Position numbers and translations under genes: made by a program. Of a DNA stretch of 64,000 nt, positions 44,836-56,728 are shown piece by piece (position 1 is the first letter of the stretch; the number at the start of each line of letters is the position of its first letter). A model generated the notes under the pieces. It ran no database searches. It was not told the origin of the DNA and was given only the letters and a program-made list of their open reading frames with translations. Source of the DNA: Ganoderma boninense (taxonomy: Eukaryota > Basidiomycota > Agaricomycetes > Polyporales > Polyporaceae); the NCBI GenBank assembly GCA_002900995.3, contig CM035308.1, positions 1,922,001-1,986,000 of the forward strand, written 5' to 3'.

Positions 44836-44918
44836 TCAAACATATGACGACGTAGGTGAAGATCTAGGCATACTCCCTATTCTCGCGCCCTCGTCGCGAC
44901 CACCTTGCCTGCCTCGTG

Positions 44919-46078
44919 CTAAGCACTGGTAACTGCCTCCTGCGCCTCTCGCCGAGCACGGGCCCGTGTCTTCCGAGGGGTGGTTGGAGCAACAGGAGCC
45001 TTGGGACGTGTGTGGCGAGTACCACTCGTCGCAGCCTTCGTGCGCTTCGCTGTCTGGTGAGACGGCTGGCCCTGTCGCTTGCGCTTGCTACCGATTGACG
45101 TGGTGGCTGGGTCTTCGGGCGTTGTGGATGGGTCTGCGGGCGTCGTGGCCGGGTCTGCCAACGTCACGGCCACGTCTGAAGAAGGCATGACCGGGTTGGT
45201 GAGCGTCGTCGTCGCCATAATTGCGGGTTGTGTGGGCGGGTTTGCGGACGTCGCGGAAAGGTGGGCAGGTGTCGTCATCGTCAGAACTGCAGGCTGCTCA
45301 GCAGGCTCTGCACGGTCTTCGGGAATCGTTGCAGTTGGGTCAACTGAAGTGTGGCGTGTTGCTGCAACTGCGTCCTCGACCGCCGCTGTGAGCCCTTGGG
45401 GCGCCTCCCCTGGTGCACCTCCACCGATACGCTCGTCGTGAAGCTGCGCAGGGTCCGAAAACACGAGACCCTGGGTCTTGAATGGGTCTATCAGTTCATC
45501 CTCGTCTTGGATCGTCTCGAGCGATGGGATTGCTAGACGTGGCAGCGGAAGGGCCTGCGAGGCCTGGTCGCGAACAGGTGGAGCCGACCTGGTTGGCGTA
45601 GTATAGACAGTATGCATCCTTCTCGAGGGAGTTTGCGGAGGATCATCCTGAAGAGTCGTTGGACTTGTTGGGCTCGCAGTCGAGGAAATCCATCGAAACG
45701 CGTTAGGCGTGTCCTGGGCCTCACAAAGGTCATTGTAAAGTGTGAGGATTCGGTGGAAAGCGCCATCTGAGGGCTTGCCAGAAATGCGGTCGCTCCAATG
45801 AGGAGGAACATGTGGGGCTACGGCAGTCTGGAAGTTGGTCCAGTCCAGCCCGTGCGGCAGGTGTGCTCCATGCTCCGCCGCATAGGCTACGTCACATGCA
45901 TGAGTATAAGTCCGTGGTGGGAAGAAAGCGTGGGCTACAACGTACACCACATGACCTGAAACCAGGCATCCAGAGCCGACCGAGCGTCGGCAACTGACCA
46001 TTCATCACTGTAAGCAGGCAACTTAGGAAGGCCATCCGCTTCATACGTGAATCGAAGATCACGTTTTTGAGGGTTCAT
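44919..46078 (-). CDS. Transposon-associated nuclear-type protein, unknown function
   Basis: The ATG at 46076-46078 begins MNPQKRDLRFTYEADG. Exon 1 splices (donor GTACGTTG, about 45945) in phase to YAAEHGAHLPHGLDW. A folded-looking region of about 100 residues is followed by a long Pro/Thr/Ala-rich repeat tail and the basic motif SKRKRQGQPSHQTAKRTK, which fits a bipartite nuclear localisation signal. The end is TAG-proximal at 44919. Start and previous stop are only 38 bp apart, so this gene follows the next one (46117-47386) like a read-through pair. No domain recognised. The low-complexity tail and the setting beside a KDZ transposase suggest a transposon passenger. Confidence 0.55.
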
Positions 46079-46116
46079 CGCTGCAAACATTCATGAGAAT
46101 AGGCTTATATGGCATT

Positions 46117-47386
46117 TCACCCCGTAGGTGACGCACCGAGGAATTCTTCGACAAATTGAATCCAACGGTCGATCTCTTCCTGTTTCGGACCACCCACGTA
46201 CAGATCGAAAGAAGGTGCGCCATCGGAAAGTCCGATTGTATACCTGGTGTCCATCAGAGTGAGAACCATGAAGGAGGAGCAATGGACGTACTGATCATAC
46301 ACAATTTTACCCTCTTCGGTCCGTAGTGCAGTCCGCAGGTGGGCGAGACCAGAACCGACTTGATCGGGGTTGTAGCCGAAGAAGGCAGCAATGAGATTGG
46401 CAATGAGGAGCGCAAAGTCAGTTTGGTTTCTGGAAAGGTATGTTGTCAGCATGAGTATCAGCAGTGAAGAGATATGGAGATTGACGTACTTGAAACACTG
46501 CGACTCGTCACGGCTCATCTCCTCCTTAGCACCTGCAGCCTTTTCCTCCCAAAATGTTTTCTCCTCGGCCGAAAGCCCACTGTAAAGCTGATACACAGCG
46601 GTCTTGTAGTGGCCAATCATGCCTCCGAGCTTACGGTGGAGTTCCTGGACTGCCTTTGCGTTCTCGGCAGCCCACATTCCGGAGGGGCCCCGAGCACGTC
46701 GACGTAGGCTCTGCAAGAGCGGAGCGAGGTCGTGAGTTATGGTGGACGAGAGGGGTGGGGGTTGCAGTGGAGCGTCGGAGGCGATGTGGTTGGCAGAATT
46801 GCTGGTAGAGGCTTCGGGCGTGTTGGACGTCAGAGACGTATTGACCTTCCGGAGGTTCGGGAATTGCAGGCGGTTTTTCAACCAGTTGTTCAGGACCTGA
46901 CCATAACAAGTCAGCGTCGATACGGGACACTCAAGTGGCGTTCCAACTCACATGGTCAAATTGTTCCCTAGTGTACTCCCCCAGGGGGCCGTACTTCTCC
47001 ATGAATTGTTTCTTGAGCGTCTTCTTCTTCTGGCGTCGCTGTCTGCCATCGGGGGTCGCGAGTATGTCATCGAACTCCTTTTCGAGGAAGGCGAGCTCGG
47101 TCGGATAGTTCGACCATGTGAAGCGCTTCTGCTTCCCAGGAGCTTCACCGGCTTCTGGAGATGTGATGGATGGGAACTTGGGTTTGGGCTTGCGCCCGCG
47201 CTTCGGCTTCGGAACGGTTCCAGATGTCTCCGAACCAGACGCATCGCTGGCATCCTCTGGAGGGGTCGAGCTGAAGGCTTCGGTCGGGGTGGTGGAGTTG
47301 TCGTTCGGTAAGGGCGAGTGGGCATCCGTGTCATCGTGCTCTGAATCGGAGTCGAGAACGACGCCACGGGAGATCTGAGCAGGCAT
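46117..47386 (-). CDS. Transposon-associated protein with AT-hook-like motif
   Basis: The ATG at 47384-47386 begins MPAQISRGVVLDSDSEHDD. An acidic/Ser region is followed by PKPKRGRKPKPKFP (AT-hook-like), a basic segment (RRQKKKTLKKQFMEKYGP) and a splice from EQFDH to VLNNWLKNRLQF. A second intron (GTACGT..CCAG near 46433-46494) leads to NQTDFALLIANLIAAFFG. The C-terminus reads DTRYTIGLSDGAPSF and ends at TGA 46117-46119. The middle (LSAEEKTFWEEKA) resembles basidiomycete multi-copy hypothetical proteins that accompany transposons. Likely DNA-binding and nuclear by composition; the function is unknown. Confidence 0.6.
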
Positions 47387-47653
47387 GGCGAGGAGTGGTG
47401 TGTGATGAGTGAGAGCCGTGAAGATGAGGATGAAGGGTAGGAGCAGCGTGTGCGAAGCGGTAAGAAGAGATAGTTGAAAGTTCTGTGGCATTGTGTGGCT
47501 TGGGCCACAGCGCTTTGGCCACGCATAGACCGGGGAACTTGAACGGAGCGGGACAAGAAACCTTCTTTTGACAGGGCAAAGTAGCAAATGAAGGAGTGTT
47601 GAGTTCACGATGACAATAGAATCAGGGGAACAAATGAGGTACATTGTCAGTAG

Positions 47654-49112
47654 CTACTCGATCGTCAAATCAATAACTTCATCGGAGGTGGCCGGCGCTT
47701 TGCCCTTCCGCACCGCATGCGTCTTGTCTTTCCCAGTGGCTCCCGCTTTCCCCTTCACCTTCTTCGTGGGAGGCGCGTCTTCATCGTCCGTAAGATAAAT
47801 GATGTCATCAGGCGTACGTGCCCGCACAGGATTCTGGGCACTCTTTCGAGAGGAAGGCAGAGTCTCGGAGCGCTTGCGCTTGATCGACGGGCCGGGGGGA
47901 GCAACTTGCCCTGCAGCAGAGGGGATTGGCGGCCCGCCAAAGATTTTGGAGAGCGTAGTGCTGGCGTTGTCGGAAACCATGCGAGAACCACCTCCCGCTT
48001 CTGCAGCAGAAGGGGGTGCGGGACCAGAGGGGAAACCGAAGACATGGTCAGCGAAGGTGCAGAGGGGACGGACACCGTTGGGATTAAAGGGGGGGTTGAG
48101 GACGAGCTTGAGATGCTCGAAGCTCGGCATCTCGCGGACACCAGCACGGCGTACGAGGATAGGCTGCCCACGAACCAGGATCATTGGCATAATGCGGTCT
48201 GTCCACTGGTCGCCAAGCGTAAGGTAGAGCTCGAACTTGGGGCGGGAGGTCGAGCGCAAATCAAAGTTGAACGCTTGAGCAATCGCGTCCTGATTGAATT
48301 TGAATTCGACTTGCTCACGTCGGGTGAGATGCCCGACGGCTTTGGCAGTCGTGACCTGATCGCCATTCTGTATGGCCACACAGGGATAAACGCGTGGCCT
48401 GCAGGTGAATCAAGGAAGTCACGTACCCGAAGATACCCGTACACTGTGACCTCGAACTCGTCCCTCTTAGGTCTCCCAGGGCCCTTTGAGGTGGAAGTCC
48501 CACCACGCGCTGTCTGAGCGGTGTTCTGGCGAGCAGTCTCGGGCTGTGAGGCGGAGCGTACAGATCGGATCGGAGTAGATGGGCTGGCCACCGTGCCAGA
48601 GTCGTGCTGAGCGGCTGCGCGGGCAAGGGATTGTAGTCCGAGGAGAGAGAGGCGGTCGCGCGACGGCGTTTCCGGCGGTTCGGCGACAGCAGCTGCGGTG
48701 ACGTCTCCCGTAAGCAGTACCTGGGAGCGGATGGAGCGACAGAGTGCTGAATTGGCAGAATCGCCGTAGGGAGGTGGATCCAAACTAGCCAATTCGGAAA
48801 GCATAGCGGCGCGCTTCTCAGAGGACATCTGAAGGGTCATGAGGGTAGCATGGTATGGACAGGTTGGGCGAGCGCGACACTGAGGGTCTGCGTATTAGTG
48901 AATAGACTTTGTCGGGAGGGACTATGGCTACGCACAATTTCGAACACCAACCCAATGTTTGTGAAGCGTTTTTGACCGTAACTGGCCTGGTGGTGATGCA
49001 AGCTACCATGCGGGCAGTCGCGGCGCGCGTGCTTCTGAGCCAAGTTGCTTGGAAGGTAACGTGTCGTGAGCTCGCGGATGCGTTTCTTCTCCTCCTCGCT
49101 GTGGTTCGGCAT
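47654..49112 (-). CDS. Transposon-associated protein with SUMO-interaction-like motifs
   Basis: Three exons join in phase: ATG 49110-49112 (MPNHSEEEKKRIREL), then HPQCRARPTCPYHATLM, then VYPCVAIQNGDQVTTAK, ending at 47654. The N-terminal CPHG plus later Cys/His residues may form a zinc site. A Pro/Ser region carries KGPGRPKRDE (AT-hook-like). A conserved-looking block follows (EFKFNQDAIAQAFNF, MPMILVRGQPILV). The acidic C-terminus holds IIYLTDDED and ends DEVIDLTIE, both fitting the hydrophobic-acidic pattern of SUMO-interacting motifs. It is divergent from the companion ORF at 50318. No enzymatic domain seen. Confidence 0.6.
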
Positions 49113-50317
49113 GATGAAAGGCGGGTGTGCGGCGTGTCCAAGGGTGACAGGAAGTGGTTATATAGGTAAATACAGCACTCTCCCTTTATCGCGTTGAGCT
49201 TGGTCAAAGCACGGCGCGTCCGAAACTGGTAGTCGTGCCCGGCCACATCAAAGCGTCCGCAGCATATCCATATCGAATGTGGCAAAGCAAATTGCACTCG
49301 GCACTTGTCGGACTCCGTGACCATGGGATGCCCGAGGGATGCGGTAGAGTGAGGGAGCTCGAGGTCGTCTGAGACAATCGAGCTCCGAGGCCAGAACACC
49401 AAGTTCGGCCGGTGGAAAACTAGGGATGGGGATGAGAGATAAAGAAAGCGCTTACCACAGAGGAATTGCATGGAACCCGTCTACTTCTGTCCTCTCGGGC
49501 CTCCATCTTCGTCCACGCTGGAGTGCGAAAAATGGCGTCGTGTGCCGAACAAGGACATTTTGAAAGTGTTTAGATCGCCGGGAGGAATTAGCCGTCAGAG
49601 CCAGTGGTGGAAGAGAATGTTTGTAGGCGGACGAGGGTTGCAGGTGGTCGGAGTGAGCGAGTAAGACCAGGGCGATAGGGACCATGCAGTTCTAGAGGCG
49701 AGAGACAACTGTCCTGGCGCCGAAGCACCGCGCAGAGGATGCACCATGACCTATTCGGGGATTGTGCGCCTTACTAAGCGCTGGTCGGCGGCCTCGTTCA
49801 CTGGCGCCAGGGCTGTCTCGTCCTGCTCGCTGCCTCCCATCGCCAAGTGAACGTACGTTGGGGTCCCCCACTCTTCATTTCGAGGCTATCTGATTGTTTG
49901 GAAGTTCTCACCTGCTAAACGTGCCTCTCCATCCCAACGCATCGTCCGACCATCTTCTCGACGCCAACGTTTCGCCGTTACGTGGTACTAATAATTGTGC
50001 TGCTCAGGCATCCAAGTGAGTTCATCAAAGCTGGAGTCTTTACCTGAGGCTAACACTCAGGTGACAGACATTAGAATCAATCGTACAGGTTCCGTGTCGC
50101 CCTGAAGTCGGTCCCAAGGTAGGTAAATAGTATTCTCCGTATCCCCGTATCCTGGTCTCTGCGGCGCTTGCAACTGACCATCAGATCGGCCTATCAGCCA
50201 GATTCAATCCGGCACGTCAGTTTGTCTCAGAGGACCACTGGCTGCTGAAGCTCGTTAGACTTGGTGTCTCTCGGGGGCCCTTCCAATTCACGCGCAGTCG
50301 CCCTCGTACCCCAATAA
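49113..50317. other. Divergent intergenic region inside the KDZ cassette
   Basis: About 1.2 kb between outward-facing genes. It is of mixed composition with no coherent exon and probably contains both promoters. Confidence 0.4.
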
Positions 50318-52348
50318 ATGCCTCAATTGCAATTACAGAACGAGGACGCTGCCACGCTTAATTGGCATGACGCTCTTGTGGCGTCCCAAGCCTCCGAAGA
50401 CAACTCCTGGGCTATCACCTCGCCAAACATGCCATTCATTCCTGCGCCTCCAGTCGGCCTCATCCGCGTTATCCTTCGTGTTGATGGTAGATATGGTCAT
50501 GTAGATCCCATACAGTGGCCGCAGACCTTTTCGGAAGGCTTCGAATTCATATCAGCCATACTACGCCAGGAGCAGGCTGAAGCAAGATTATCGCCCATCT
50601 GGTGGTCCCCGCAGGAGAACGACTTCGAGCTGATTGAGGGATCGGTCATCAAATGCCTTGGCCTCCTTCGGCGAGATGCAGTTCAGCCCCTGCTTGACCT
50701 CGTTGATGAGCTCTCTCTACGCATTTCCTCCTTGCCTGGAGAAACAAATCCCAGACTCGTCCTGCTTCAAACCGCGATGCGACAGACTCGAGACAGGTTG
50801 TTAACATTTCCCTGCACATGGCGAGATGTCTGTCTGCAAGTCCGCCTGGCGCAGCGATTCTGGCTTATGACTCAGGCCTTCCTTGATTTCCACGACCTCT
50901 ATCCAAATAGCAGCCCTCGTCGACCAGTCGACACGCGCTTCATGGGCGCATTCACCACAGATCCAGTTGCTGTGCAACGTCTATTCGACGCAGGTGTCCC
51001 TGTCTGGTGGCTGCGACCGGACCTCTCCATTTTAGCGTCTACTCGAGTTCGCGCTATTGTTCCCCTGATGACACCCGATCGCATCTGTCTCGACGTCTTT
51101 CCAGGCCATGGAGGGCACTTGTATCAAGGTCTGGCCGGGTCGAAGCATCTGCACGTCACCAGCTGCGGTGGCCACACTTATCAAGATGTTTCGCGCACTG
51201 TTCTCCTGTCTGTAGTAACCGATCAGGGTTATGGCGCATGGCCAACCGAGGACAGCAAAGGCAAAGCGGGGACCGAAGCGCGCCGTAGCGAAGGGACCGC
51301 TTCCGGGGCCCAAGCTCATGGCGCGGGGGCCTCGACACGGCGCGGGGGAGGACAATTGTCGAACCCAGCACGCCACAATAAGCAACCTTGTAAGTTTATG
51401 CCTCGTTTGCCACATATGACGCGGTCAGCTCAGATCTTGTTAGATGCACGCACCCATGGCACACAAGTACGCGGCGTGAACAAATTCTTGCCCTTTCAGC
51501 ACGAATGGATGCCACCTGATTTGGATGTGTGGGTGCGCGTCATGAGTCGCGTGGATCTCTCCAGACCTGCTCGTCCTCAGTCGGAAATTTGGGGCTACTG
51601 GATTCCGGAACCTGCGATGTTCTTGCGGCCCCAGACAGTGGAACGACGAGAACGTTATGTATTCAACTGGCTTCGCATTCGCGTCGCTTGGTTGTATGTC
51701 CTCCGGCTGCGTCAGGCCCGTCCTACACTCGTCCCTACTCAATGGTGGCGCGATTTGCTATACGGTCAAACTGGGCGCAGTGATCGGAGCCACGACACCC
51801 GCAACGGCCAGCGGATCGATCAAATGGAGCGCGTTTTTGGCATCGCATTTCAAGATGCTGATTATGACCTCGCGAGCACTGGACCCATCTCTTGGTTTCG
51901 ACATCGCTTCTCGAGTCTTGATTCTAAGTTTTGTCCCATGGTTGTCTGGGAGTTATGCGAACTTGGTTTCCGTCACGAGCTGCTCGCCCTAGATCGACTT
52001 CTCGTCCCCGCTCACGATGAGAGCTTCAGAGACGAGGACAGGGAGGAGCTTCTGAGTAGGCTATTCCCCGACCATTCCATATTCTGCGTTTCTGAGCTCC
52101 CCGAGAAGCCCGCCGGGCTTGCTGGGCCGACTCCCTTCCATCGCGTACCGTATCTCGAGGCCTTGCGTCGAGTGCTTTCTCGTTGGCCTCGTGCTCCAGC
52201 ATCTCTATGCGCAAGCGGTCCCATTGCTACCACTCTGACGGCTCAGGAAATCTGCCGAAGAGAAGAAGAAATGGTTACCTTCTACGTGAACACGTTCTTC
52301 GAGCAGTCTGGTCGGGCGCCGATTGTGCCACACGCTGTGCCTCAGTGA
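50318..52348 (+). CDS. Large companion protein of the KDZ cassette, unknown function
   Basis: A single uninterrupted ORF of 676 residues, rare in this intron-rich sequence and typical of transposon cargo. It contains Trp/Arg-rich conserved-looking blocks: RFMGAFTTDPVAVQRLF followed by DAGVPVWWLRPDLSI, then QHEWMPPDLDVWVR, YVFNWLRIRVAWLYVL and FYVNTFFEQSGR near the end. A low-complexity Gly/Ala/Arg segment splits it around 51245-51370. I recognise it as a recurrent agaricomycete hypothetical type often found beside transposases, but no biochemical role is known to me. It lies 277 bp upstream of the KDZ transposase on the same strand. Confidence 0.65.
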   Translation: MPQLQLQNEDAATLNWHDALVASQASEDNSWAITSPNMPFIPAPPVGLIRVILRVDGRYGHVDPIQWPQTFSEGFEFISAILRQEQAEARLSPIWWSPQENDFELIEGSVIKCLGLLRRDAVQPLLDLVDELSLRISSLPGETNPRLVLLQTAMRQTRDRLLTFPCTWRDVCLQVRLAQRFWLMTQAFLDFHDLYPNSSPRRPVDTRFMGAFTTDPVAVQRLFDAGVPVWWLRPDLSILASTRVRAIVPLMTPDRICLDVFPGHGGHLYQGLAGSKHLHVTSCGGHTYQDVSRTVLLSVVTDQGYGAWPTEDSKGKAGTEARRSEGTASGAQAHGAGASTRRGGGQLSNPARHNKQPCKFMPRLPHMTRSAQILLDARTHGTQVRGVNKFLPFQHEWMPPDLDVWVRVMSRVDLSRPARPQSEIWGYWIPEPAMFLRPQTVERRERYVFNWLRIRVAWLYVLRLRQARPTLVPTQWWRDLLYGQTGRSDRSHDTRNGQRIDQMERVFGIAFQDADYDLASTGPISWFRHRFSSLDSKFCPMVVWELCELGFRHELLALDRLLVPAHDESFRDEDREELLSRLFPDHSIFCVSELPEKPAGLAGPTPFHRVPYLEALRRVLSRWPRAPASLCASGPIATTLTAQEICRREEEMVTFYVNTFFEQSGRAPIVPHAVPQ

Positions 52349-52625
52349 CCGCTTTGCCCATGTACATCCTCCCCATAACATCAATAACAAAGCGCCTATT
52401 GTATTGCATGGAATACGGTACCCCTCGGCCCGTCCGCATCTAATCGTATCTTTTGTTTGTGTGTTAGTGCTGAGGCTCGTAGGCCACCGCTCTCTGAGTC
52501 CGTCATCCAGCTGCTTTGTCCATACCATGTACCACACAGTCGATGTTACATTGCATAATTACCACAGTCCTATGTTCGTCCGTCTGTCCCATCTCTTCCA
52601 CTGAGCTTCCCGCTGAACGACTGCG

Positions 52626-55600
52626 ATGTCACTCTATAGACCTCCAAAACGAGCTACTCGCGGCGTTCGTCGAGGTCTAGATGTGCACCGTCCCCATGCT
52701 CATCACTCGAGCCATGTCCTTCGCGCCAGTGGCCAAGCGGAGCTGGTTGAGAAGTCTGTGGAGTACCGCGATCCGCCACCCCCATGCAAGCGACCACGTC
52801 CCGCGTCGCTGGAGCGTGAAGTTCCCGATGTCAACTGGGTCGATGTTCCTATGGTCGATGGCTCCTCCTCATGCCCTGCATGGCATGATGACCAAACCAC
52901 CACGGATGTCTTGTATCCAGACTCTACCACGCTCCTTGATTCCACAACTCCTACGCAGGATCCCGGTAGCACACTCGCCGACGGCCATGGTTTTACGCTA
53001 CCACCTGAACCGGTGGCCACAAAGGTATGTCCACTCCATCCTTCGCTTGCGACTGCTCGAGACTGAACCGCTGGCCATGGTCCAGTCACGCACTGTGGCG
53101 GCACAAATTGCTCAGTGGCAGCCCCACGAAAAGCAGATCCTGGCGCGGCTTTTGTCTCGGGAGCATGCTGCTGACATCGGAAAGCCATGCATCTGCCAAC
53201 GACCATCTGCTGTCCGCTTATTCCGATGCCTCGAGTGTGCCGCCGCCGCTTCGTTATGCGAGCAGTGTATTGAGCAGACGCACCATCACCTTCACTTCCA
53301 CTGGATCCAACGCTGGAACGGCAAGTTCTTCGAACCTGTCGATCTCGTCTATCTCAAACACGCGATCTACCTTGGCCACAACGACCTCCCCTGCCCCAAT
53401 ATCCCCGCTATCCACGCCGCCTCGCACATGGTCGTTGTCCACACGAATGGCGTCCATCGCTGTCTGGTCCACAGGTGTTACTGTGATGAGGAAGATGGCG
53501 AAATGTACGAGCAGATGATATCCAGTGGTCTGTGGCCTGCCAGCATCACCCGTCCGGAGACCGCATTCACGGAGGCCCTCATGAAGGAGTGGCACCTTGT
53601 GTGGGACATCTCGCACCAGAGTGCCCAAGACTTCTTCCGAGTAAAGGCCCGTCTTGGCAACAACATGCGCCCCGAGCAAGTCGATGTATGTATACTGTTC
53701 TTATGTCATATAAATTATAATCGCTTACCTATCATTTCGCTCCAGGACCGTTATCGGGAGTTGCTTGTCGCAGGCCGCCTCTGGAGGCATTACGCAATGG
53801 TCAAGCGATCTGGAAGATATCACGGCGTTGTCGTTCCCCATCACGGCCCTCGCAGCGTGGCCGTCCCTTGTTTTACATGTCCATGGCCGGGGTTCAATCT
53901 CCCTTCTGATTGGAGTACTGCGACCCCGGAGCATCTCAAGTAAGTCAGACACATCTGCGTCCTGCGTCCCCCGGCTGACCCAACTGTACCTACGGTTACC
54001 CACAATTACCACCAGATATATATATCGCATTATCTTCGGATGCGATGGCAACTTCAGCCTACAGAAGAAGACGAAACGGGACGATCCCAAAGACTGCAGC
54101 CTTGCCATCGGAGAAGGCTTCTTTATACACCCGGAGAAAATGCTTCCGCTCTTGGAAAAGAGGTGGGCAAAAGAGATTATCGTAAGCAACCCATCCCCGT
54201 CGCATCAGCCTGAAGACTTAAATATTCTACAGATCGCTACGTGCAACGGCTTCCGAGTCGGACAGCATCAACGACTCTCGAAGTTCCGTTTTCTCGACTA
54301 CAGTGGCGTTGTCGCCACAACTTGTAAGCACGTATGCTTTCGGCCCCAAGCTGTCGTCAACACCAATCGAGGTGAAGCGTACGTACCAGCTATGGTCTGT
54401 TACGCTCGATATCCATTGACTTGGAGGTCGTGGCACAGGTTCATCTACTCAGACGCCTCACAACATGCTGCCTTGCAGGGGACGGAGGACCACGAGGAAC
54501 GCGCGATGACTTACGACGTCATCTGCATCACAATACGCCACATTGTAGACCGCTGGCGGGAGTTCTTCCCCGAATCTGTCCCGATGCTCGAGCAGCTGCT
54601 GATGCTTCTCCCGAGGATGCACATGTACGCCCATAAAGACTTATGTCAGGCGGTGTATTCTCTGGCATATGCGGCCGGATTTGGACTTACTCACGGCGAA
54701 GGAGTTGAGACGCCTTGGGCTGAACTCAATATATCTGGCCTCAGCACGCGCGAAATGAGTGGCGGAGGACGTGAGGACGCGCTCAACTCTCTATTCAACT
54801 ACTGGAATTGGCGCAAGAACCTCGGGATGGGTGAGTTCAAGCATGCCTTTTTCCACTGCGACTTTAACTCACGCAACTTTCATAGCGCAGCTACTGTCTC
54901 GAAAGCTACGTGAAGCCTATGATGGCCAGCGCCGTACCACAAAGTATTTTGCAGGTGTTTGCGCCCTCGCCGGTCCAACCAATGTGGCGACATGGCTTGC
55001 ACTGCCTTTCGACAACCAGGCACCCACGCCACTCACCTTCCACGCCAAGGAAGCGGCGTTCGGCAACAGCCCATTCCTCGTCAACCGCTCGCATTGTAAG
55101 CCCATTCACAACACTTTTTTTTAGCCCAATTGAGATGATGAAACATGCTCCTATACTAGTGCCCTCAGCCAAGCAAGCATATGAAGATCTAGTGGAGGGG
55201 CACCGCAACAGCGATGACAAACACACGCGCCGTTCCGTAGCCCACCTGCGCAAAGACCACGCTGATTTCTTGATGACCGGTCTGGCTCTCGAAATCGACC
55301 TGTAAGCCCATCCTGCTCATGTTAACCTATGGTGCTGAACCTTTCGGTTGCACAGTTTTGAGCTGCGGGAGCGTGATGTCAAGAAGCAAAACGTGGCACA
55401 GCATGGTACGCTCATCGACACGAAGACTCTGCCACACATCAGTTGGCGTGCATGGCATGCGAAACTCACCAAGTGGCGTCATGATCAAGCCAAATGTATG
55501 CCGGCAATTGGTATATCTTCGGTATCCGGTCCACCGCAGCCTGCCCACGTATCTTCCCTCGCCGTGGCGAGCTCGGACTCTGACTCTGACTCCGATGAGG

Positions 55601-56687
55601 ATAATGAGAATGAGAATGAGCCCCAGCTCGAGCGCGATGACGACCCCTCAGCATTATCACAAGATGAGGTCCTCGGACTCCCTTCTGACTTCAATCCAGA
55701 CGAACGCAAGGCATACGACATTGAACTTCTCGCCGACTACGAGGCGAGGCTTCGCATTGGGCAAGCTTTTGACCAGCTGGAGAGGATACGCGAGTCTGTG
55801 AAGCACTTGTCCGCGTTTATCGAGGAGAAGAAGGAGGCCCACGCCGTCGCAGATCACGTTCGAAGTAATGATGTCACCAAACATAGCATTGCCTACACCC
55901 AGAAGCTGGCCCGACAGTACAACCACAATTTCGACCGCCTAATAACTCTTCGCGGCCCGCTCGGCGCACTCGGCGACTCCCATCCTGCCTCCCGACTACG
56001 ACGTATTGACCTTGCGAGCGACTTGAAGATCGCGAACCTCAAGAAGGCACGCGAGCAAGGCGATCATGCCCGCTCGGGTTCTTGGATCTGGTCCGTCTTT
56101 GAAGATGTGATGGATTGCGTTGACACCGTTGATCAGTCGCATGGGCCTTCTGCCGCCAATAATGCCCAACCCACGAAGCCGACGACATCCAGCCACACGC
56201 TATACACCACGTGGTGTGCGTTGCTTCCCTTTTGCGGTTGGTCGAATCTTTACTGACTTGCCTCCCTACTAGTTGATCGCGCTCAATGGTTCCGAGCATG
56301 GCAGGAGAAATGCCGCTACGACGAGGCCGTGAACATACTCTGCGCAGAGTTTCGAGCTACAGGCCGAGGGTTTGCATCCATGGCGAACTTGTGGAAGACC
56401 GCAGCTGAACGACAAAATTTGGCTCCTGGTGAACGTGCGTATGCTTGGCAGCATCATGGGATGTTTGTCCGTCTCGCTCAAGACGCTCGCGCAACGTATG
56501 ATGCCGCCCGGAAGCCCGCCGTTCCTGGAGAACAGCTCGATCACACGCGGGTAAGTACCACCCTGTACGCTTGATGGGCCATTCTCCTGAGATTCCTTTT
56601 GAATAGTCAATCCGCCCTTACCTTGCGCGACAGGTACAACACATCGCCGCCTGGAGCCACGTTCTGGCAACCCTTGAGCGGGAGTAA
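52626..56687 (+). CDS. KDZ (Kyakuja-Dileera-Zisupton) transposase with CxC2-like zinc cluster
   Basis: The start MSLYRPPKRATRGVRRGLD is followed by about nine in-phase introns. The N-terminal Cys cluster reads CICQRPSAVRLFRCLEC then LCEQCIEQTHHHLH, like the CxC2 domain attached to fungal KDZ transposases. The core includes ARLGNNMRPEQVDDRYRELL (split by an intron), FGCDGNFSLQKKTK, GEGFFIHPEKM, HVCFRPQAVVNTNRGEA, FIYSDAS, YDVICI, PRMHMYAHKDLCQ, and GEGVETPWAELN with REMSGGGREDALNSLFNYWNWRK. The Asp residues in the middle blocks and Glu of GEGVE are likely DDE catalytic positions. A long helical, acidic-Ser C-terminal region follows, ending WSHVLATLERE, TAA 56685-56687. No stop or frameshift was found, so it may be active. 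Confidence 0.88.
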
Positions 56688-56728
56688 GTAGTAGGTAGCC
56701 TGAGCGGTGACTAGTGTTGACGTATCTT

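Noticed and set aside
28064..44900. A secondary-metabolite gene cluster around the terpene synthase
   Set aside because: No P450, dehydrogenase, transporter or regulator was found beside it; its neighbours are POP1 and transposons.
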